A DNA stretch of 64,000 nucleotides from Pseudomonas alcaligenes (GCF_014490745.1 NZ_LZEU01000001.1:682001-746000), one strand, 5' to 3'. Counted from the first letter of the stretch, positions 25,940-36,080 are shown. Notes: generated by a model from the letters alone, not told the origin. Numbers and translations are program-made.

Positions 25940-27205
25940 ATGACCGAGTCCGTGCTCGACTACATGACCCGCCTGGGCCGCGCCGCGCGCGAAGCCTCGC
26001 GGGTGCTCGCCCGCGCCAGCACCGCGCAGAAGAACAGCGCCCTGCAGGCCGCCGCCAATGCCCTCGACGCTGCCCGCGCCGAGCTGACCGCCGCCAACGA
26101 ACTGGATCTGGCCGCCGCCCGCGCCAATGGCCTGGAACCGGCCATGGTCGACCGCCTGGCGCTGACTCCGGCAGTGATCGACTCGATGATCGAAGGCCTG
26201 CGCCAGGTCGCCACCCTGCCGGATCCGATCGGCGAGATCCAGGGCATGCGTTATATGCCGTCCGGCATCCAGGTCGGCAAGATGCGCGTGCCGCTGGGCG
26301 TGATCGGCATCATCTACGAGTCGCGTCCCAACGTGACCATCGATGCCGCCAGCCTGTGCCTGAAGTCCGGCAACGCCACCATCCTGCGCGGCGGCTCCGA
26401 GGCGATCCATTCCAACCAGGCGATTGCCCGCTGCATCCAGCTCGGCCTGGCCGAAGCCGGCCTGCCGGCCAGCGCTGTGCAGGTGGTGGAAACCACCGAC
26501 CGTGCCGCCGTCGGCGCGCTGATCAGCATGCCGGAGTTCGTCGACGTGATCGTCCCGCGCGGCGGCAAGGGCCTGATCGAGCGCATCAGCCGCGACGCCA
26601 AGGTGCCGGTGATCAAGCACCTGGACGGCGTCTGCCATGTCTACATCGACGTCGCCGCCGACGAGGCCAAGGCCATTCGCGTGGCCGACAACGCCAAGAC
26701 CCAGCGCTACTCGCCGTGCAACGCCATGGAAACCCTGCTGGTGCACCAGGCCGTCGCCGGCCGCGTGCTGCCGCCGCTGGCCGCCATCTACCGCGACAAG
26801 GGCGTCGAGCTGCGTGGCGACGCCGCCACCCGCGCCCTGCTCGGCAGCGATGTGCTGGAAGCCACTGAAGATGACTGGTACGCCGAGTACAACGCGGCGA
26901 TCCTGGCGATTCGCATCGTCGACTCGCTGGACGCGGCCATCGCGCATATCAACCAGTACGGCTCGCAGCACACCGACGCGATCATCACCGAGAACTTCAG
27001 TGATGCGCGGCGCTTCCTCACCGAAGTGGATTCCGCCTCGGTGATGGTCAATGCCTCGACCCGTTTCGCCGATGGTTTCGAGTACGGCCTGGGGGCGGAG
27101 ATCGGCATCTCCACCGACAAGCTGCACGCCCGCGGCCCGGTCGGCCTGGAAGGCCTGACCAGCGAGAAGTACGTGGTGTTCGGCGACGGACACATCCGCA
27201 CCTGA
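25940..27205 (+). CDS. proA: Gamma-glutamyl phosphate reductase
   Basis: This 421-residue enzyme catalyses the second step of proline synthesis, reducing gamma-glutamyl phosphate to glutamate semialdehyde with NADPH. It is related to aldehyde dehydrogenases. The catalytic cysteine lies in [13 protein letters not shown] near residue 258. Other family landmarks are [14 protein letters not shown] near residue 120 and [11 protein letters not shown]. The start MTESVLDYM is chosen from length (421 is the Pseudomonas norm). Its stop overlaps nadD's start by one base, beginning a long rightward operon. Confidence 0.97.
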   Translation: MTESVLDYMTRLGRAAREASRVLARASTAQKNSALQAAANALDAARAELTAANELDLAAARANGLEPAMVDRLALTPAVIDSMIEGLRQVATLPDPIGEIQGMRYMPSGIQVGKMRVPLGVIGIIYESRPNVTIDAASLCLKSGNATILRGGSEAIHSNQAIARCIQLGLAEAGLPASAVQVVETTDRAAVGALISMPEFVDVIVPRGGKGLIERISRDAKVPVIKHLDGVCHVYIDVAADEAKAIRVADNAKTQRYSPCNAMETLLVHQAVAGRVLPPLAAIYRDKGVELRGDAATRALLGSDVLEATEDDWYAEYNAAILAIRIVDSLDAAIAHINQYGSQHTDAIITENFSDARRFLTEVDSASVMVNASTRFADGFEYGLGAEIGISTDKLHARGPVGLEGLTSEKYVVFGDGHIRT

Positions 27206-27855
27206 TGGCGCGGCGCATCGGGATTCTGGGTGGCACCTTCAACCCGGTGCACATCGCCCATCTGCGCGGCGCCCTCGAGGTGGCCGAGCAGCTGGGGCTG
27301 GATGAGCTGCGGCTGATCCCCAGCGCCCGTCCGCCGCACCGCGAGGCGCCGCAGGCCACGGCCGAGCAGCGCCTGGCCATGGTCGAGCTGGCGGTGGCTG
27401 GCGAGCTGCGACTGGCGGTGGATGACCGCGAGCTGCGGCGGGCCAAGCCGTCGTTCACCTACGACACCCTGGAGTCGGTGCGGGGTGAACTGGCGGTGGA
27501 CGACCAGCTGTTTCTCCTGCTGGGCTGGGATGCCTTCTGCGGGCTGCCGACCTGGCACCGCTGGCAGGAATTGCTGGAGCACTGCCATATCCTCGTGCTG
27601 CAGCGGCCGGACGCCGACAGCGAGGCGCCGGAAGCACTGCGCGACCTGCTGGCGGCGCGCAGTGTGAACGACCCGCAGGCCCTGGCAGGGGCTGGCGGGC
27701 AGATTGCTTTTGTCTGGCAGACACCGCTGGCGGTGTCTGCCACGCAGATTCGCCATTTGCTGGCAGAGGGGCGTTCGGTACGTTTTCTGGTACCCGACGC
27801 CGTGCTGGCCTATATCCATGCTCACGGGCTGTACCGTGGGCAAACCGAGTCATGA
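27205..27855 (+). CDS. nadD: Nicotinate-nucleotide adenylyltransferase
   Basis: This 216-residue cytoplasmic enzyme adenylylates nicotinate mononucleotide in NAD biosynthesis. The nucleotidyltransferase signature [12 protein letters not shown] is at residue 7 and the C-terminal ISATQIR-type motif appears as [22 protein letters not shown]. Its ATG shares a base with the proA stop, indicating coupling. It is followed by rsfS after 7 bases. Confidence 0.96.
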   Translation: MARRIGILGGTFNPVHIAHLRGALEVAEQLGLDELRLIPSARPPHREAPQATAEQRLAMVELAVAGELRLAVDDRELRRAKPSFTYDTLESVRGELAVDDQLFLLLGWDAFCGLPTWHRWQELLEHCHILVLQRPDADSEAPEALRDLLAARSVNDPQALAGAGGQIAFVWQTPLAVSATQIRHLLAEGRSVRFLVPDAVLAYIHAHGLYRGQTES

Positions 27856-27862
27856 GGTAACG

Positions 27863-28222
27863 ATGCAAAACGAAGAACTGGTCAAGGTCGCCGTTGCGGC
27901 CCTGGAAGACATGAAAGGCGCCGATATCACCACCATCGATGTGCGCGGCAAGACCAGCGTCACCGATTTCATGGTGATCGCCAGTGGTACCTCCAGCCGT
28001 CACGTCAAGTCGATGGCCAACGAGGTGCTGGAGAAGGTCAAGGAGCAGGGCGTGCGCCCGATCGGCAGCGAGGGTCTGGACGGCGGCGAGTGGGCCCTGC
28101 TCGACCTGGGCGATGTGGTGGTGCATGTGATGCAGGTCGCCACTCGCCAGTTCTACGACCTGGAGCGCCTGTGGCAGGGTGCCGAGCAGAGCCGCGCGCA
28201 CCATCTGGATCAGCCGGAATAA
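27863..28222 (+). CDS. rsfS: Ribosomal silencing factor RsfS
   Basis: This 119-residue protein of the RsfS/Iojap family binds ribosomal protein uL14 and blocks subunit joining during starvation. Recognisable segments are [36 protein letters not shown] and the C-terminal [22 protein letters not shown]. It lies between nadD and rlmH in the arrangement common to gammaproteobacteria. Confidence 0.97.
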   Translation: MQNEELVKVAVAALEDMKGADITTIDVRGKTSVTDFMVIASGTSSRHVKSMANEVLEKVKEQGVRPIGSEGLDGGEWALLDLGDVVVHVMQVATRQFYDLERLWQGAEQSRAHHLDQPE

Positions 28223-28231
28223 GCCGCTGAC

Positions 28232-28699
28232 GTGCGTATCAAGCTGATCGCTGTCGGCTCGCGCATGCCGCGCTGGGTGGGGGATGGCTGGCAGGAATAT
28301 GCCAAACGTCTGCCGCCCGAGCTGAGCCTCGACCTGGTCGAGATTCCGTTGACCACCCGCGGCAAGAATGCCGACGTGGCGCGGATGATCCGCCAGGAAG
28401 GCGAGGCCATGCTGAGCAAGGTGCAGCCCGGTGAACGCATCGTGACCCTGGAGGTCACAGGCAAGCCGTGGAGCACCGAGCAGCTGGCTGCCGAGCTGGA
28501 ACGCTGGCGCCTGGATGCGCGCACGGTCAACCTGATGGTCGGCGGTCCCGAGGGGCTGGCGCCGGAAGTGTGCGCGCGCAGCGAGCAGCGCTGGTCGCTG
28601 TCGCCGCTGACCTTGCCGCATCCGCTGGTACGCATCCTGATCGGTGAACAGATCTACCGGGCCTGGACGGTGCTGTCCGGCCACCCGTATCACAAATAA
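28232..28699 (+). CDS. rlmH: 23S rRNA pseudouridine-1915 N3-methyltransferase
   Basis: This 155-residue SPOUT methyltransferase modifies pseudouridine 1915 in helix 69 of 23S rRNA. The start is GTG (MRIKLIAVG), standard for length. The SPOUT SAM-binding region is visible as [13 protein letters not shown] near residue 103, and the C-terminal [20 protein letters not shown] is diagnostic. It sits 9 bases after rsfS in the same operon. Confidence 0.97.
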   Translation: MRIKLIAVGSRMPRWVGDGWQEYAKRLPPELSLDLVEIPLTTRGKNADVARMIRQEGEAMLSKVQPGERIVTLEVTGKPWSTEQLAAELERWRLDARTVNLMVGGPEGLAPEVCARSEQRWSLSPLTLPHPLVRILIGEQIYRAWTVLSGHPYHK

Positions 28700-28725
28700 C
28701 CTGCCGCCCTGCTAAGTAGTCTTCG

Positions 28726-30633
28726 ATGCCGCAACCGATCCGCCTGAAGGACCACGAGAAGGATGCCCGCCTGGTGCGTCGGCGCGTCGTGGTCGGCGGC
28801 GTGGCGGTGGTGCTGCTGACCTGCGTGCTGATCGCGCGCATGTACTACCTGCAGGTGATCCAGTACGACTACCACTCGACCCTGGCGGAGAACAATCGCA
28901 TCCACGTGCAGCCGATCCCGCCGACCCGCGGGCTGATCTTCGACCGCAACGGGGTGATCATCGCCGACAACCGGCCGAGCTTCAGCCTGACGGTGACCCG
29001 CGAGCGCTCCAGCGGCGACTGGCAGCAGGTGCTCGACGTGATAGTCGAGGTGCTGGAGCTGACCCCGGACGACCGCGCCCTGTTCGAGAAGCGCATGCGC
29101 CAGGGGCGGCGGCCGTTCGAGCCGGTGCCGATCCTGTTCGAGCTGACCGAGGAGCAGATCGCCCGCATCGCGGTCAATCAGTTCCGCCTGCCGGGGGTGG
29201 ACGTGGCGGCCCAGCTGGTGCGCCACTACCCGCAGCGCGAGCACTTCGCCCACTCGGTCGGCTATGTCGGGCGGATCAACGAGAAGGAGCTCAAGGAGCT
29301 CGATCCGGTCAACTACAGCGGCACCCACCATATCGGCAAGACCGGCATCGAGCGTTTCTACGAGGCCGAGCTGCATGGCGAGGTGGGTTATGAGGAAGTC
29401 GAGACCAATGCCCGCGGCCGCGTGCTGCGCGTGCTCAAGCGCACCGACCCGCAGCCGGGCAAGGACATCACCCTGAGCCTCGATGTGCGCCTGCAGGAGG
29501 CTGCCGAGCAGGCCCTGGGCGGGCGCCGTGGTGCGGTGGTGGCGATCGAGCCGAGCTCGGGCGAGGTGCTGGCGATGGTCAGCCAGCCGAGTTTCGACCC
29601 CAACCCTTTCGTCACCGGCATCGGCTTCAAGGCCTATGCCGAGCTGCGCGACTCGATCGACCGGCCGCTGTACAACCGCGTACTGCGCGGCCTGTACCCA
29701 CCAGGCTCGACGGTCAAGCCGATGGTCGCGGTGTCCGCCCTGGAGACCGGCGTGGTCACCCCGCAGACCCGGGTGTTCGACCCGGGCTACTACCAGTTGG
29801 CTGGCAACAGCCACAAGTACCGCAACTGGAACCGCACGGGCGACGGCTATGTGAACCTGGAGATGGCGATCATGCGCTCCAACGACACCTACTTTTACGA
29901 TGTCGCGCACAAGATGGGCATCGATCGCCTGCACGACAACATGAGCCGCTTCGGCTTCGGCCAGAAGGTCGCCCTGGACATGAACGAGGAAGCCGAAGGG
30001 CTGATGCCCTCGCGCGACTGGAAGCGCGCGCGCTACCGTCAGGCCTGGTTCCCCGGCGAGACCCTGATCCTCGGTATCGGCCAGGGCTACATGCAGGCCA
30101 CGCCGCTGCAGCTGGCCCAGGCGGCGGCGCTGATGGCCACCCGCGGCAAGTGGATTCGCCCGCACCTGGCCAAGGACATCGAGGGCAGCAAGCCGGTAGA
30201 CCCCAACCCGATGCCGGATATCGTGCTGCGTGACCCGAAGTTCTGGGATTACGCGCGCAACGGCATGGAAATGGTGGTCAACGCCCCGCGCGGTACTGCG
30301 GCCAAGGTCGGTGCCACGGCGGTCTATCGCTTCGCCGGCAAGAGCGGTACGGCGCAGGTGGTGGCGATCAAGCAGGGCGAGAAGTACGACCGCAGCAAGA
30401 TCAACGAACGCCACCGCGACCACGCGCTGTTCATCGCCTATGCGCCGGCCAGCGACCCGAAGATCGCCGTGTCGGTGATGATCGAGAACGGCGAGGGCGG
30501 CTCCAGCGTTGCCGCGCCGGTGGCCAAGCAGGTCATGGACGCCTGGCTGCTGGGCCCCGACGGCCAGCTGAAACCCGAATACCGCCCGCCGCAGCCCGAG
30601 GCGGCACCCGTGAGTGTCGTGCATGAACAGTAA
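28726..30633 (+). CDS. mrdA: Penicillin-binding protein 2 (elongasome transpeptidase)
   Basis: This 635-residue class B PBP cross-links peptidoglycan during cell elongation and works with RodA. One membrane anchor lies at about residues 20-42. The pedestal domain follows. The transpeptidase motifs are complete: STVK (in PPGSTVKPM, near residue 328), SND (MRSNDTYFYD) and KSGT (FAGKSGTAQV, near residue 540). Its last codons overlap the rodA start by 11 bases, indicating coupled translation. Confidence 0.97.
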   Translation: MPQPIRLKDHEKDARLVRRRVVVGGVAVVLLTCVLIARMYYLQVIQYDYHSTLAENNRIHVQPIPPTRGLIFDRNGVIIADNRPSFSLTVTRERSSGDWQQVLDVIVEVLELTPDDRALFEKRMRQGRRPFEPVPILFELTEEQIARIAVNQFRLPGVDVAAQLVRHYPQREHFAHSVGYVGRINEKELKELDPVNYSGTHHIGKTGIERFYEAELHGEVGYEEVETNARGRVLRVLKRTDPQPGKDITLSLDVRLQEAAEQALGGRRGAVVAIEPSSGEVLAMVSQPSFDPNPFVTGIGFKAYAELRDSIDRPLYNRVLRGLYPPGSTVKPMVAVSALETGVVTPQTRVFDPGYYQLAGNSHKYRNWNRTGDGYVNLEMAIMRSNDTYFYDVAHKMGIDRLHDNMSRFGFGQKVALDMNEEAEGLMPSRDWKRARYRQAWFPGETLILGIGQGYMQATPLQLAQAAALMATRGKWIRPHLAKDIEGSKPVDPNPMPDIVLRDPKFWDYARNGMEMVVNAPRGTAAKVGATAVYRFAGKSGTAQVVAIKQGEKYDRSKINERHRDHALFIAYAPASDPKIAVSVMIENGEGGSSVAAPVAKQVMDAWLLGPDGQLKPEYRPPQPEAAPVSVVHEQ

Positions 30634-31768
30634 CTTCGACCGCACCATCTCCCAGGAGGACGTGTTCAAGCGCCGCGCCACCCTGCTGCAGCGCCTGCAC
30701 ATCGACGGTTGGCTGCTGCTGATCCTCCTGGTGCTGGGGGCCGGCAGCCTGTTCGTGCTGTATTCGGCCAGCGGCAAGAACTGGGATCTGGTGATCAAGC
30801 AGGCCAGCTCCTTCGGCCTGGGCATCTTCGCCGCCATCGTCATCGCCCAGTTCGAGCCGCGCTTCATGGCGCGCTGGGTGCCGCTGGCCTATGTGGTCGG
30901 CGTCGGCCTGCTGACCGTGGTCGAGGTCATGGGCCACACGGCCATGGGGGCCACGCGCTGGATCAACATTCCCGGGGTGATCCGCTTCCAGCCCTCGGAA
31001 TTCATGAAGATCATCATGCCGGCGACCATCGCCTGGTACCTGGCGCGGCACAACCTGCCGCCCAAGCTCAAGCACATCGTGGTCAGCCTGGTGCTGATCG
31101 TGATTCCCTTCGTATTGATCGCCAAGCAGCCGGATCTCGGTACCGGCCTGCTGATCCTGGCTTCCGGCGGCTTCGTGGTGTTCATGGCCGGCCTGCAGTG
31201 GCGCTGGATTCTCGGTGCGCTGGCGGCGGTGGTGCCGGTGGCGGTGACCATGTGGTTCTTCGTGTTGCGCGAGTACCAGAAGCAGCGCGTGCTGACTTTC
31301 CTCGACCCGGAGAGCGATCCGCTGGGCACCGGCTGGAACATCATCCAGTCCAAGGCGGCTATCGGTTCCGGTGGCGTGCTGGGCAAGGGCTGGCTGCTGG
31401 GTACCCAGTCTCATCTGGATTTTTTGCCGGAAAGTCATACGGACTTTATCATTGCCGTGCTTAGCGAAGAGTTCGGCATGGTCGGGGTGTGTATCCTGCT
31501 GCTGGTGTACCTGCTGCTGATCGCCCGCGGCCTGATCATCACGGCCCAGGCGCAGAGCTTGTTCGGCAAGCTGCTGGCCGGCAGCCTGACCATGACCTTC
31601 TTCGTGTACGTGTTCGTCAATATCGGCATGGTCAGTGGCCTGTTGCCGGTGGTGGGGGTGCCTCTGCCCTTCATTAGCTACGGCGGAACTCATTTGGTGA
31701 CGCTGTTGTCAGGGTTTGGGGTTTTGATGGCGGTTCACACGCATCGCAAGTGGATCGCCCAGGTTTGA
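30623..31768 (+). CDS. rodA: Rod-shape peptidoglycan glycosyltransferase RodA
   Basis: This 381-residue SEDS-family membrane glycosyltransferase polymerises lipid II with PBP2. About ten hydrophobic segments are visible. SEDS landmarks are FQPSEFMKI, KQPDLGTGLL with the catalytic Asp, and the C-terminal PLPFISYGGTHLV. The start MNSNFDRTIS is chosen within the mrdA overlap because it resembles the RodA N-terminus in Pseudomonas; the ribosome site is weak, as expected for a coupled gene. Confidence 0.96.
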   Translation: MNSNFDRTISQEDVFKRRATLLQRLHIDGWLLLILLVLGAGSLFVLYSASGKNWDLVIKQASSFGLGIFAAIVIAQFEPRFMARWVPLAYVVGVGLLTVVEVMGHTAMGATRWINIPGVIRFQPSEFMKIIMPATIAWYLARHNLPPKLKHIVVSLVLIVIPFVLIAKQPDLGTGLLILASGGFVVFMAGLQWRWILGALAAVVPVAVTMWFFVLREYQKQRVLTFLDPESDPLGTGWNIIQSKAAIGSGGVLGKGWLLGTQSHLDFLPESHTDFIIAVLSEEFGMVGVCILLLVYLLLIARGLIITAQAQSLFGKLLAGSLTMTFFVYVFVNIGMVSGLLPVVGVPLPFISYGGTHLVTLLSGFGVLMAVHTHRKWIAQV

Positions 31769-31773
31769 TAAGA

Positions 31774-32787
31774 GTGAAGAATTTGAAGCAAGCATTGCGC
31801 CGCTGGGTTCGCAGCGTGCTCTGGGTGGGGCTGGCAGGCATGCTGGGACAGAGCGCTATGGCCGGGGATTATGAAGGTTCGCCGCAGGTGGCAACCTTCG
31901 TCGCCGAGATGACCCGCGACTATGGTTTCGCCGGCGAGCAGCTGACCACGCTGTTCAATCAGGTGGAGCGCAAACAGGCGATTCTCGATGCCATCTCGCG
32001 CCCGGCCGAGAAGGTCAAGCCGTGGAAGGACTACCGGCCGATCTTCATCACCGAGGCGCGCATCAGCAAGGGCGTGAGCTTCTGGAGCCAGAATGCCGAG
32101 GCCCTGGCTCGGGCCGAGAAGGAATACGGTGTGCCGGCCCAGGTGATCGTCGCGATCATCGGCGTGGAAACCTTCTACGGCGGCAATACCGGCAGCTGGC
32201 GCGTGCTCGATTCGCTGTCGACCCTGTGCTTCGATTACCCGCCGCGGGCCGAGTTCTTCTGCCAGCAGCTCAAGGAGTTCCTCATCCTGTCGCGCGAGCA
32301 GCAGGTCGACCCGCTCAGCCTCAAGGGCTCCTACGCCGGGGCCATGGGCCTGCCGCAGTTCATGCCGAGCAGCTTCCGTGCCTACGCGGTGGACTTCGAC
32401 GGCGACGGCCACATCGATATCTGGAACAACCCGGTGGACGCCATCGGCAGCGTCGCCAGCTACTTCAAGCGCCATGGCTGGACGATGGGCGCGCCGGTGG
32501 TCAGCCGCGCCCAGGTCAAGGGCGAGCAGGTCGACAGCGGCCTCACCGTTGGCCTCGACCCGGTGCTGACTGTCGGCCAGCTGCGCGCCCTGGGCTGGAT
32601 CAGTGGCGATGTGCTGCGTGACGATGTACCGGTGACTGCCTTCCGCTTCGACGGTGCCGACGGTGACGAGTACTGGATGGGCCTGCCCAACTTCTTCGTC
32701 ATCACCCGCTATAACCGCAGCGCCATGTACGCCATGGCGGTGCACCAGCTGTCCGGCGAGCTGCTCGCCAAGCGAGGCCTGCAATGA
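31774..32787 (+). CDS. mltB: Lytic murein transglycosylase B
   Basis: This roughly 337-residue MltB-type transglycosylase (SltB1 in P. aeruginosa) cleaves peptidoglycan glycan strands to 1,6-anhydro products. It has an N-terminal export signal ending AMA before GDYEG, without a lipobox, so it is soluble periplasmic. The catalytic Glu is in IIGVETFYGG near residue 135. The family segment GAMGLPQFMPSSFRAYAVDFDGDGHIDIW is present. The start is uncertain: a GTG 5 bases after rodA is used here, with an ATG 24 bases earlier as the alternative. Confidence 0.93.
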   Translation: MKNLKQALRRWVRSVLWVGLAGMLGQSAMAGDYEGSPQVATFVAEMTRDYGFAGEQLTTLFNQVERKQAILDAISRPAEKVKPWKDYRPIFITEARISKGVSFWSQNAEALARAEKEYGVPAQVIVAIIGVETFYGGNTGSWRVLDSLSTLCFDYPPRAEFFCQQLKEFLILSREQQVDPLSLKGSYAGAMGLPQFMPSSFRAYAVDFDGDGHIDIWNNPVDAIGSVASYFKRHGWTMGAPVVSRAQVKGEQVDSGLTVGLDPVLTVGQLRALGWISGDVLRDDVPVTAFRFDGADGDEYWMGLPNFFVITRYNRSAMYAMAVHQLSGELLAKRGLQ

Positions 32788-33791
32788 AGCTGAGCCTGTC
32801 GCGAGTGGCTGTGGTCGCCGTCGGCCTGGCCCTGGTGAGCTGTTCCAGCCAGCGCGCGCCGCAGCCGGTGGCGCCGGGTTCGCAGCCGATTTCCGGGCCG
32901 AGCGATTTCAACCGTCCGCATCGCGACGGCGCGCCCTGGTGGGACGTCGACGTGTCACGCATCCCCGACGCCGTGCCGATGCCGCACTACGGTGCCTACA
33001 AGGCCAACCCCTACACGGTGCTGGGCAAGACCTACTACCCGCTCAACGATGCCCGCCGCTACAGCGCGCTGGGCACCGCTTCCTGGTACGGCACCAAGTT
33101 CCACGGCCAGGCCACCGCCAATGGCGAGGCCTATGACCTGTACGGCATGACCGCCGCGCACAAGACCCTGCCGCTGCCCAGCTACGTGCGGGTGACCAAC
33201 CTGGAGAATGGCAAGAGCGTGATCGTGCGGGTCAACGACCGTGGCCCGTTCTACTCGGATCGCATCATCGATCTGTCCTTCGCCGCGGCGAAGAAGCTCG
33301 GCTATGCCGAAGTTGGCACCGCGCGGGTCAAGGTCGAGGGTATCGACCCCCACGAGTGGTGGGCCCAGCAGGGCCGTCCGGTGCCGATGGTGCTGGCGCA
33401 GCCGAAGATGGCCAGCACGCCGGTGGCCCAGCCGGCCAGCACCACCCTGGCTTCGGCACAGCCGGTCGAGCAGTACACCCCGCCGGTCGAACAGCACGCC
33501 GCGGCCGTGGTGCCGGTGCAGATCGACGCAAAAAAAAACGATTCAGTCGGAGCGTCTGGCCTGTATCTCCAGGTGGCCGCCTTCGCCAATCCGGACGCTG
33601 CGGAGCTTCTCAAGGAGAAGCTGAGCCAGACCGTGGCTGCCCCGGCCTTTATCAGCTCGGTGGTGCGCAACCAGCAGATCCTGCACCGCGTGCGCCTGGG
33701 GCCGATCGGAACGCCGGGTGAAGCGCAGCAGCTACAGGACAGCGTGCGCCTGGCCAACCTCGGTCAGCCGACCCTGGTGCGCCCCGACTGA
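32784..33791 (+). CDS. rlpA: Septal-ring lytic transglycosylase RlpA
   Basis: This 335-residue outer-membrane lipoprotein cleaves denuded glycan strands at the septum. The lipobox LVSC places the lipid cysteine at residue 20. A double-psi beta-barrel domain spans about residues 90-185 (TASWYGTKFHGQATANGEAYD and the catalytic Asp in VNDRGPF). A low-complexity Pro/Ala/Val linker leads to a C-terminal SPOR domain (residues about 258-332, starting LYLQVAAFANPDAA). The ATG overlaps the mltB stop. A run of nine A bases at 33530-33538 lies at the linker/SPOR boundary. Confidence 0.95.
   Translation: MKLSLSRVAVVAVGLALVSCSSQRAPQPVAPGSQPISGPSDFNRPHRDGAPWWDVDVSRIPDAVPMPHYGAYKANPYTVLGKTYYPLNDARRYSALGTASWYGTKFHGQATANGEAYDLYGMTAAHKTLPLPSYVRVTNLENGKSVIVRVNDRGPFYSDRIIDLSFAAAKKLGYAEVGTARVKVEGIDPHEWWAQQGRPVPMVLAQPKMASTPVAQPASTTLASAQPVEQYTPPVEQHAAAVVPVQIDAKKNDSVGASGLYLQVAAFANPDAAELLKEKLSQTVAAPAFISSVVRNQQILHRVRLGPIGTPGEAQQLQDSVRLANLGQPTLVRPD
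33530..33538 (+). other. A9 homopolymer within rlpA
   Basis: Nine consecutive A bases, ending in the heptamer A AAA AAC in the reading frame, encode Ala-Lys-Lys-Asn just before the SPOR domain. Such a run is rare in this GC-rich gene and could permit transcriptional slippage, ribosomal frameshifting or replication slippage. Confidence 0.6.
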
Positions 33792-33892
33792 GGCTTGATT
33801 CGTGTACCGGCCGGGTATTCCGGGACGGTGCTGAAGGCCGTCGCACTGCGGTGCGGCGGCATAACTGTTGAACCGACCTTTCAGAGAGACGG

Positions 33893-35068
33893 ATGAATAT
33901 CTCCCGCTTTGCCCAACGCCTATCCCTGTTCGCCCTGCTGTTCACTGCGCCGCTCACCTGGGCTGCCGAGCAGGTGATTCCGTCCGCCCCGCAACTGGCC
34001 GCCAAGTCCTACGTGCTGCTGGACGCCGCCAGCGGCAAGGTGCTGGTGGAAAACAACAGCGACCAGCGCCTGCCACCGGCCAGCCTGACCAAGCTGATGA
34101 CCGCCTACATCGCTACCCTGGAAATCCGCAAGGGCAAGATCGGCGAGCAGGATCTGGTGACCGTCAGCGAGCACGCCTGGCGCACCGGCGGTGCCGCTTC
34201 CGGCGGCTCCACCATGTTCCTGCCGCTGAACAGCCAGGTGAAGGTCGATGACCTGCTGCACGGCATCATCATCCAGTCCGGCAACGACGCCAGCATCGCC
34301 CTGGCCGAGTACATCGCCGGCAGCGAAGACGCCTTCGCCGACATGATGAACGAGACCGCCGAGAAGCTCGGCATGAAAAACTCGCACTTCATGAACGCCA
34401 CCGGCCTGCCGGATCCGGAGCACTACTCCAGCGCCCATGACATGGCGATCCTGGCCCGCGCCATCATCAACGAAGACGCCGATCACTACGCGATCTACTC
34501 GCAGAAAGAGTTCTACTGGAACAACATCAAGCAGGGTAACCGCAACCTGCTGCTGTGGCGCGACAAGACCGTCGACGGCCTGAAGACCGGCCACACCGCC
34601 GAGGCCGGCTTCTGCCTGGTGGCTTCCGCCGTGCGCGAAGGCGCGCGGATGATCACCGCCGTGTTCGGTACCGCCAATGAGCAGGCCCGTGCCGCCGAGA
34701 CCCAGAAGCTGCTGACCTACGGCTTCCGCTTCTTCGAGAGCCAGACCTTCTACAAAAAAGGTGAAGAGCTGGCCCAGGCTGGCGTGTGGAAAGGTGTCGC
34801 GCGTCAGGTCAAGGCCGGCCTGGCCGAGGATCTGACCATGACCCTGCCCAAGGGCCAGGTCAAACAGCTGAAGGCCAGCATGGTGCTGGAGCCGCAGTTG
34901 GTCGCGCCGATCCAGCAGGGTCAGGTGATCGGCAAGGTCGAGGTCAAACTGGGCGAGGAGCTGGTGCACAGCGCCGACCTGGTGGCCCTCGAGGCTGTCG
35001 ACGAAGGTGGCTTCTTCCGCCGCCTGTGGGATAGCATCCGCCTGTTCTTCTACGGACTGTTCAACTAA
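33893..35068 (+). CDS. dacC: D-alanyl-D-alanine carboxypeptidase (PBP5/6 family)
   Basis: This 391-residue periplasmic DD-carboxypeptidase trims the terminal D-Ala of pentapeptides. A signal peptide ends TWAAE at about residue 24. The active-site motifs are SLTK (near residue 63), SGN (in IIIQSGNDAS, near residue 126) and KTG (DGLKTGHTAEA, near residue 228). The C-terminal amphipathic helix FFRRLWDSIRLFFYGLFN would anchor the protein to the outer face of the inner membrane. It has its own 100-base upstream gap and a terminator. Confidence 0.96.
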   Translation: MNISRFAQRLSLFALLFTAPLTWAAEQVIPSAPQLAAKSYVLLDAASGKVLVENNSDQRLPPASLTKLMTAYIATLEIRKGKIGEQDLVTVSEHAWRTGGAASGGSTMFLPLNSQVKVDDLLHGIIIQSGNDASIALAEYIAGSEDAFADMMNETAEKLGMKNSHFMNATGLPDPEHYSSAHDMAILARAIINEDADHYAIYSQKEFYWNNIKQGNRNLLLWRDKTVDGLKTGHTAEAGFCLVASAVREGARMITAVFGTANEQARAAETQKLLTYGFRFFESQTFYKKGEELAQAGVWKGVARQVKAGLAEDLTMTLPKGQVKQLKASMVLEPQLVAPIQQGQVIGKVEVKLGEELVHSADLVALEAVDEGGFFRRLWDSIRLFFYGLFN

Positions 35069-35073
35069 TACCA

Positions 35074-35105
35074 AGGACGCCCCTAACCGGGGCGTTCTGC
35101 TTTTC
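35074..35105 (+). terminator. Terminator after dacC
   Basis: The stem AGGACGCCCC/GGGGCGTTCT (one G-T pair, 5-base loop) is followed by GCTTTTC. It lies 5 bases after the dacC stop. Confidence 0.75.
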
Positions 35106-35162
35106 AGAACCTGCTCGCCAGTGCGCCGGCAGGTTCCAGGGCCATAAGCCCGCGGAGTAGCC

Positions 35163-35441
35163 ATGACCGATACCGACGTACAAGCCCCGAAAATCGAATT
35201 CCCCTGCGAGCGCTATCCGATCAAGGTGATCGGCGAGGCAGGCGATGGTTTCGCCGACCTAGTGGTCGAAGTGATCCAGCGCCACGCCCCCGGCCTCGAC
35301 GCCACCAGCCTGGTGGTACGCGACAGCCGCAACGGCCGCTTCCTCTCGGTGCAGGTGCTGATCACCGCCACCGGCGTCGAGCAGCTGCAGGCCATTCACC
35401 TCGACCTGAAGGCCACTGGCCGCGTGCACATGGTGCTCTAG
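35163..35441 (+). CDS. ybeD: YbeD/DUF493-family protein
   Basis: This 92-residue small cytoplasmic protein of the DUF493 family has an ACT-like fold. The segments [15 protein letters not shown] and [21 protein letters not shown] are typical. It commonly precedes lipB, and here its TAG stop shares a base with lipB's GTG start. A regulatory role in lipoate metabolism has been proposed from this linkage but is unproven. Confidence 0.93.
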   Translation: MTDTDVQAPKIEFPCERYPIKVIGEAGDGFADLVVEVIQRHAPGLDATSLVVRDSRNGRFLSVQVLITATGVEQLQAIHLDLKATGRVHMVL

Positions 35442-36058
35442 TGGCAGAGCTCGTCGTGCGTTACCTGGGGCTGGTGGAGTATCTGCCGACCCTGGAAGCC
35501 ATGCGCAGCTTCACCGCCGAGCGTGATGAGCAGACCCCAGACGAAATCTGGCTGCTGCAGCATCCGCAGGTGTTCACCCAGGGCCAGGCCGGCAAGCCCG
35601 AGCACCTGCTGGCGCCTGGCGATATCCCGGTGGTGCAGGTCGAGCGCGGTGGCCAGGTTACCTATCATGGCCCCGGCCAACTGGTGGCCTACCTGATGCT
35701 CAATCTGCGTCGGCAGAAGCTGGGGGTGCGCGAGCTGGTCACTGCCATGGAGCGGGCGCTGGTCGATGTGCTGGCCGGCTATGGTGTCGAGGCGGCGCCC
35801 AAGGCCGACGCCCCGGGCGTCTACGTCAAGGGCGACAAGATCGCCTCGCTGGGCCTGCGGGTGCGCAATGGCTGCTCGTTCCACGGCCTGGCATTGAATG
35901 TCGACATGGACATGGCGCCGTTCCGCCGCATCAACCCGTGCGGTTATGCCGGCCTGAAGATGATCCAGCTCAAGGATCTGCTCGCCACGCCGCCCGCGTT
36001 CGACGAGGTGGCGCAGCGCCTGGAGCGCGCCCTGCGCGAGCGTTTGGGTTACCTCTGA
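35441..36058 (+). CDS. lipB: Octanoyl-ACP:protein N-octanoyltransferase
   Basis: This 205-residue enzyme transfers octanoyl from acyl carrier protein to lipoyl domains, the first step of lipoate synthesis. The start is GTG, overlapping the ybeD stop. Family motifs are [19 protein letters not shown] near residue 68, [22 protein letters not shown] with the conserved Lys near residue 130, and [13 protein letters not shown] with the catalytic Cys near residue 166. It converges on lipA, which uses its product. Confidence 0.96.
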   Translation: MAELVVRYLGLVEYLPTLEAMRSFTAERDEQTPDEIWLLQHPQVFTQGQAGKPEHLLAPGDIPVVQVERGGQVTYHGPGQLVAYLMLNLRRQKLGVRELVTAMERALVDVLAGYGVEAAPKADAPGVYVKGDKIASLGLRVRNGCSFHGLALNVDMDMAPFRRINPCGYAGLKMIQLKDLLATPPAFDEVAQRLERALRERLGYL

Positions 36059-36080
36059 AGGTTGAGATAGACGCCAAGCA

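Noticed and set aside
28690..30867. A 725-codon open frame opposite mrdA
   Set aside because: It is antisense to a penicillin-binding protein gene with all three active-site motifs; no independent coding signal.
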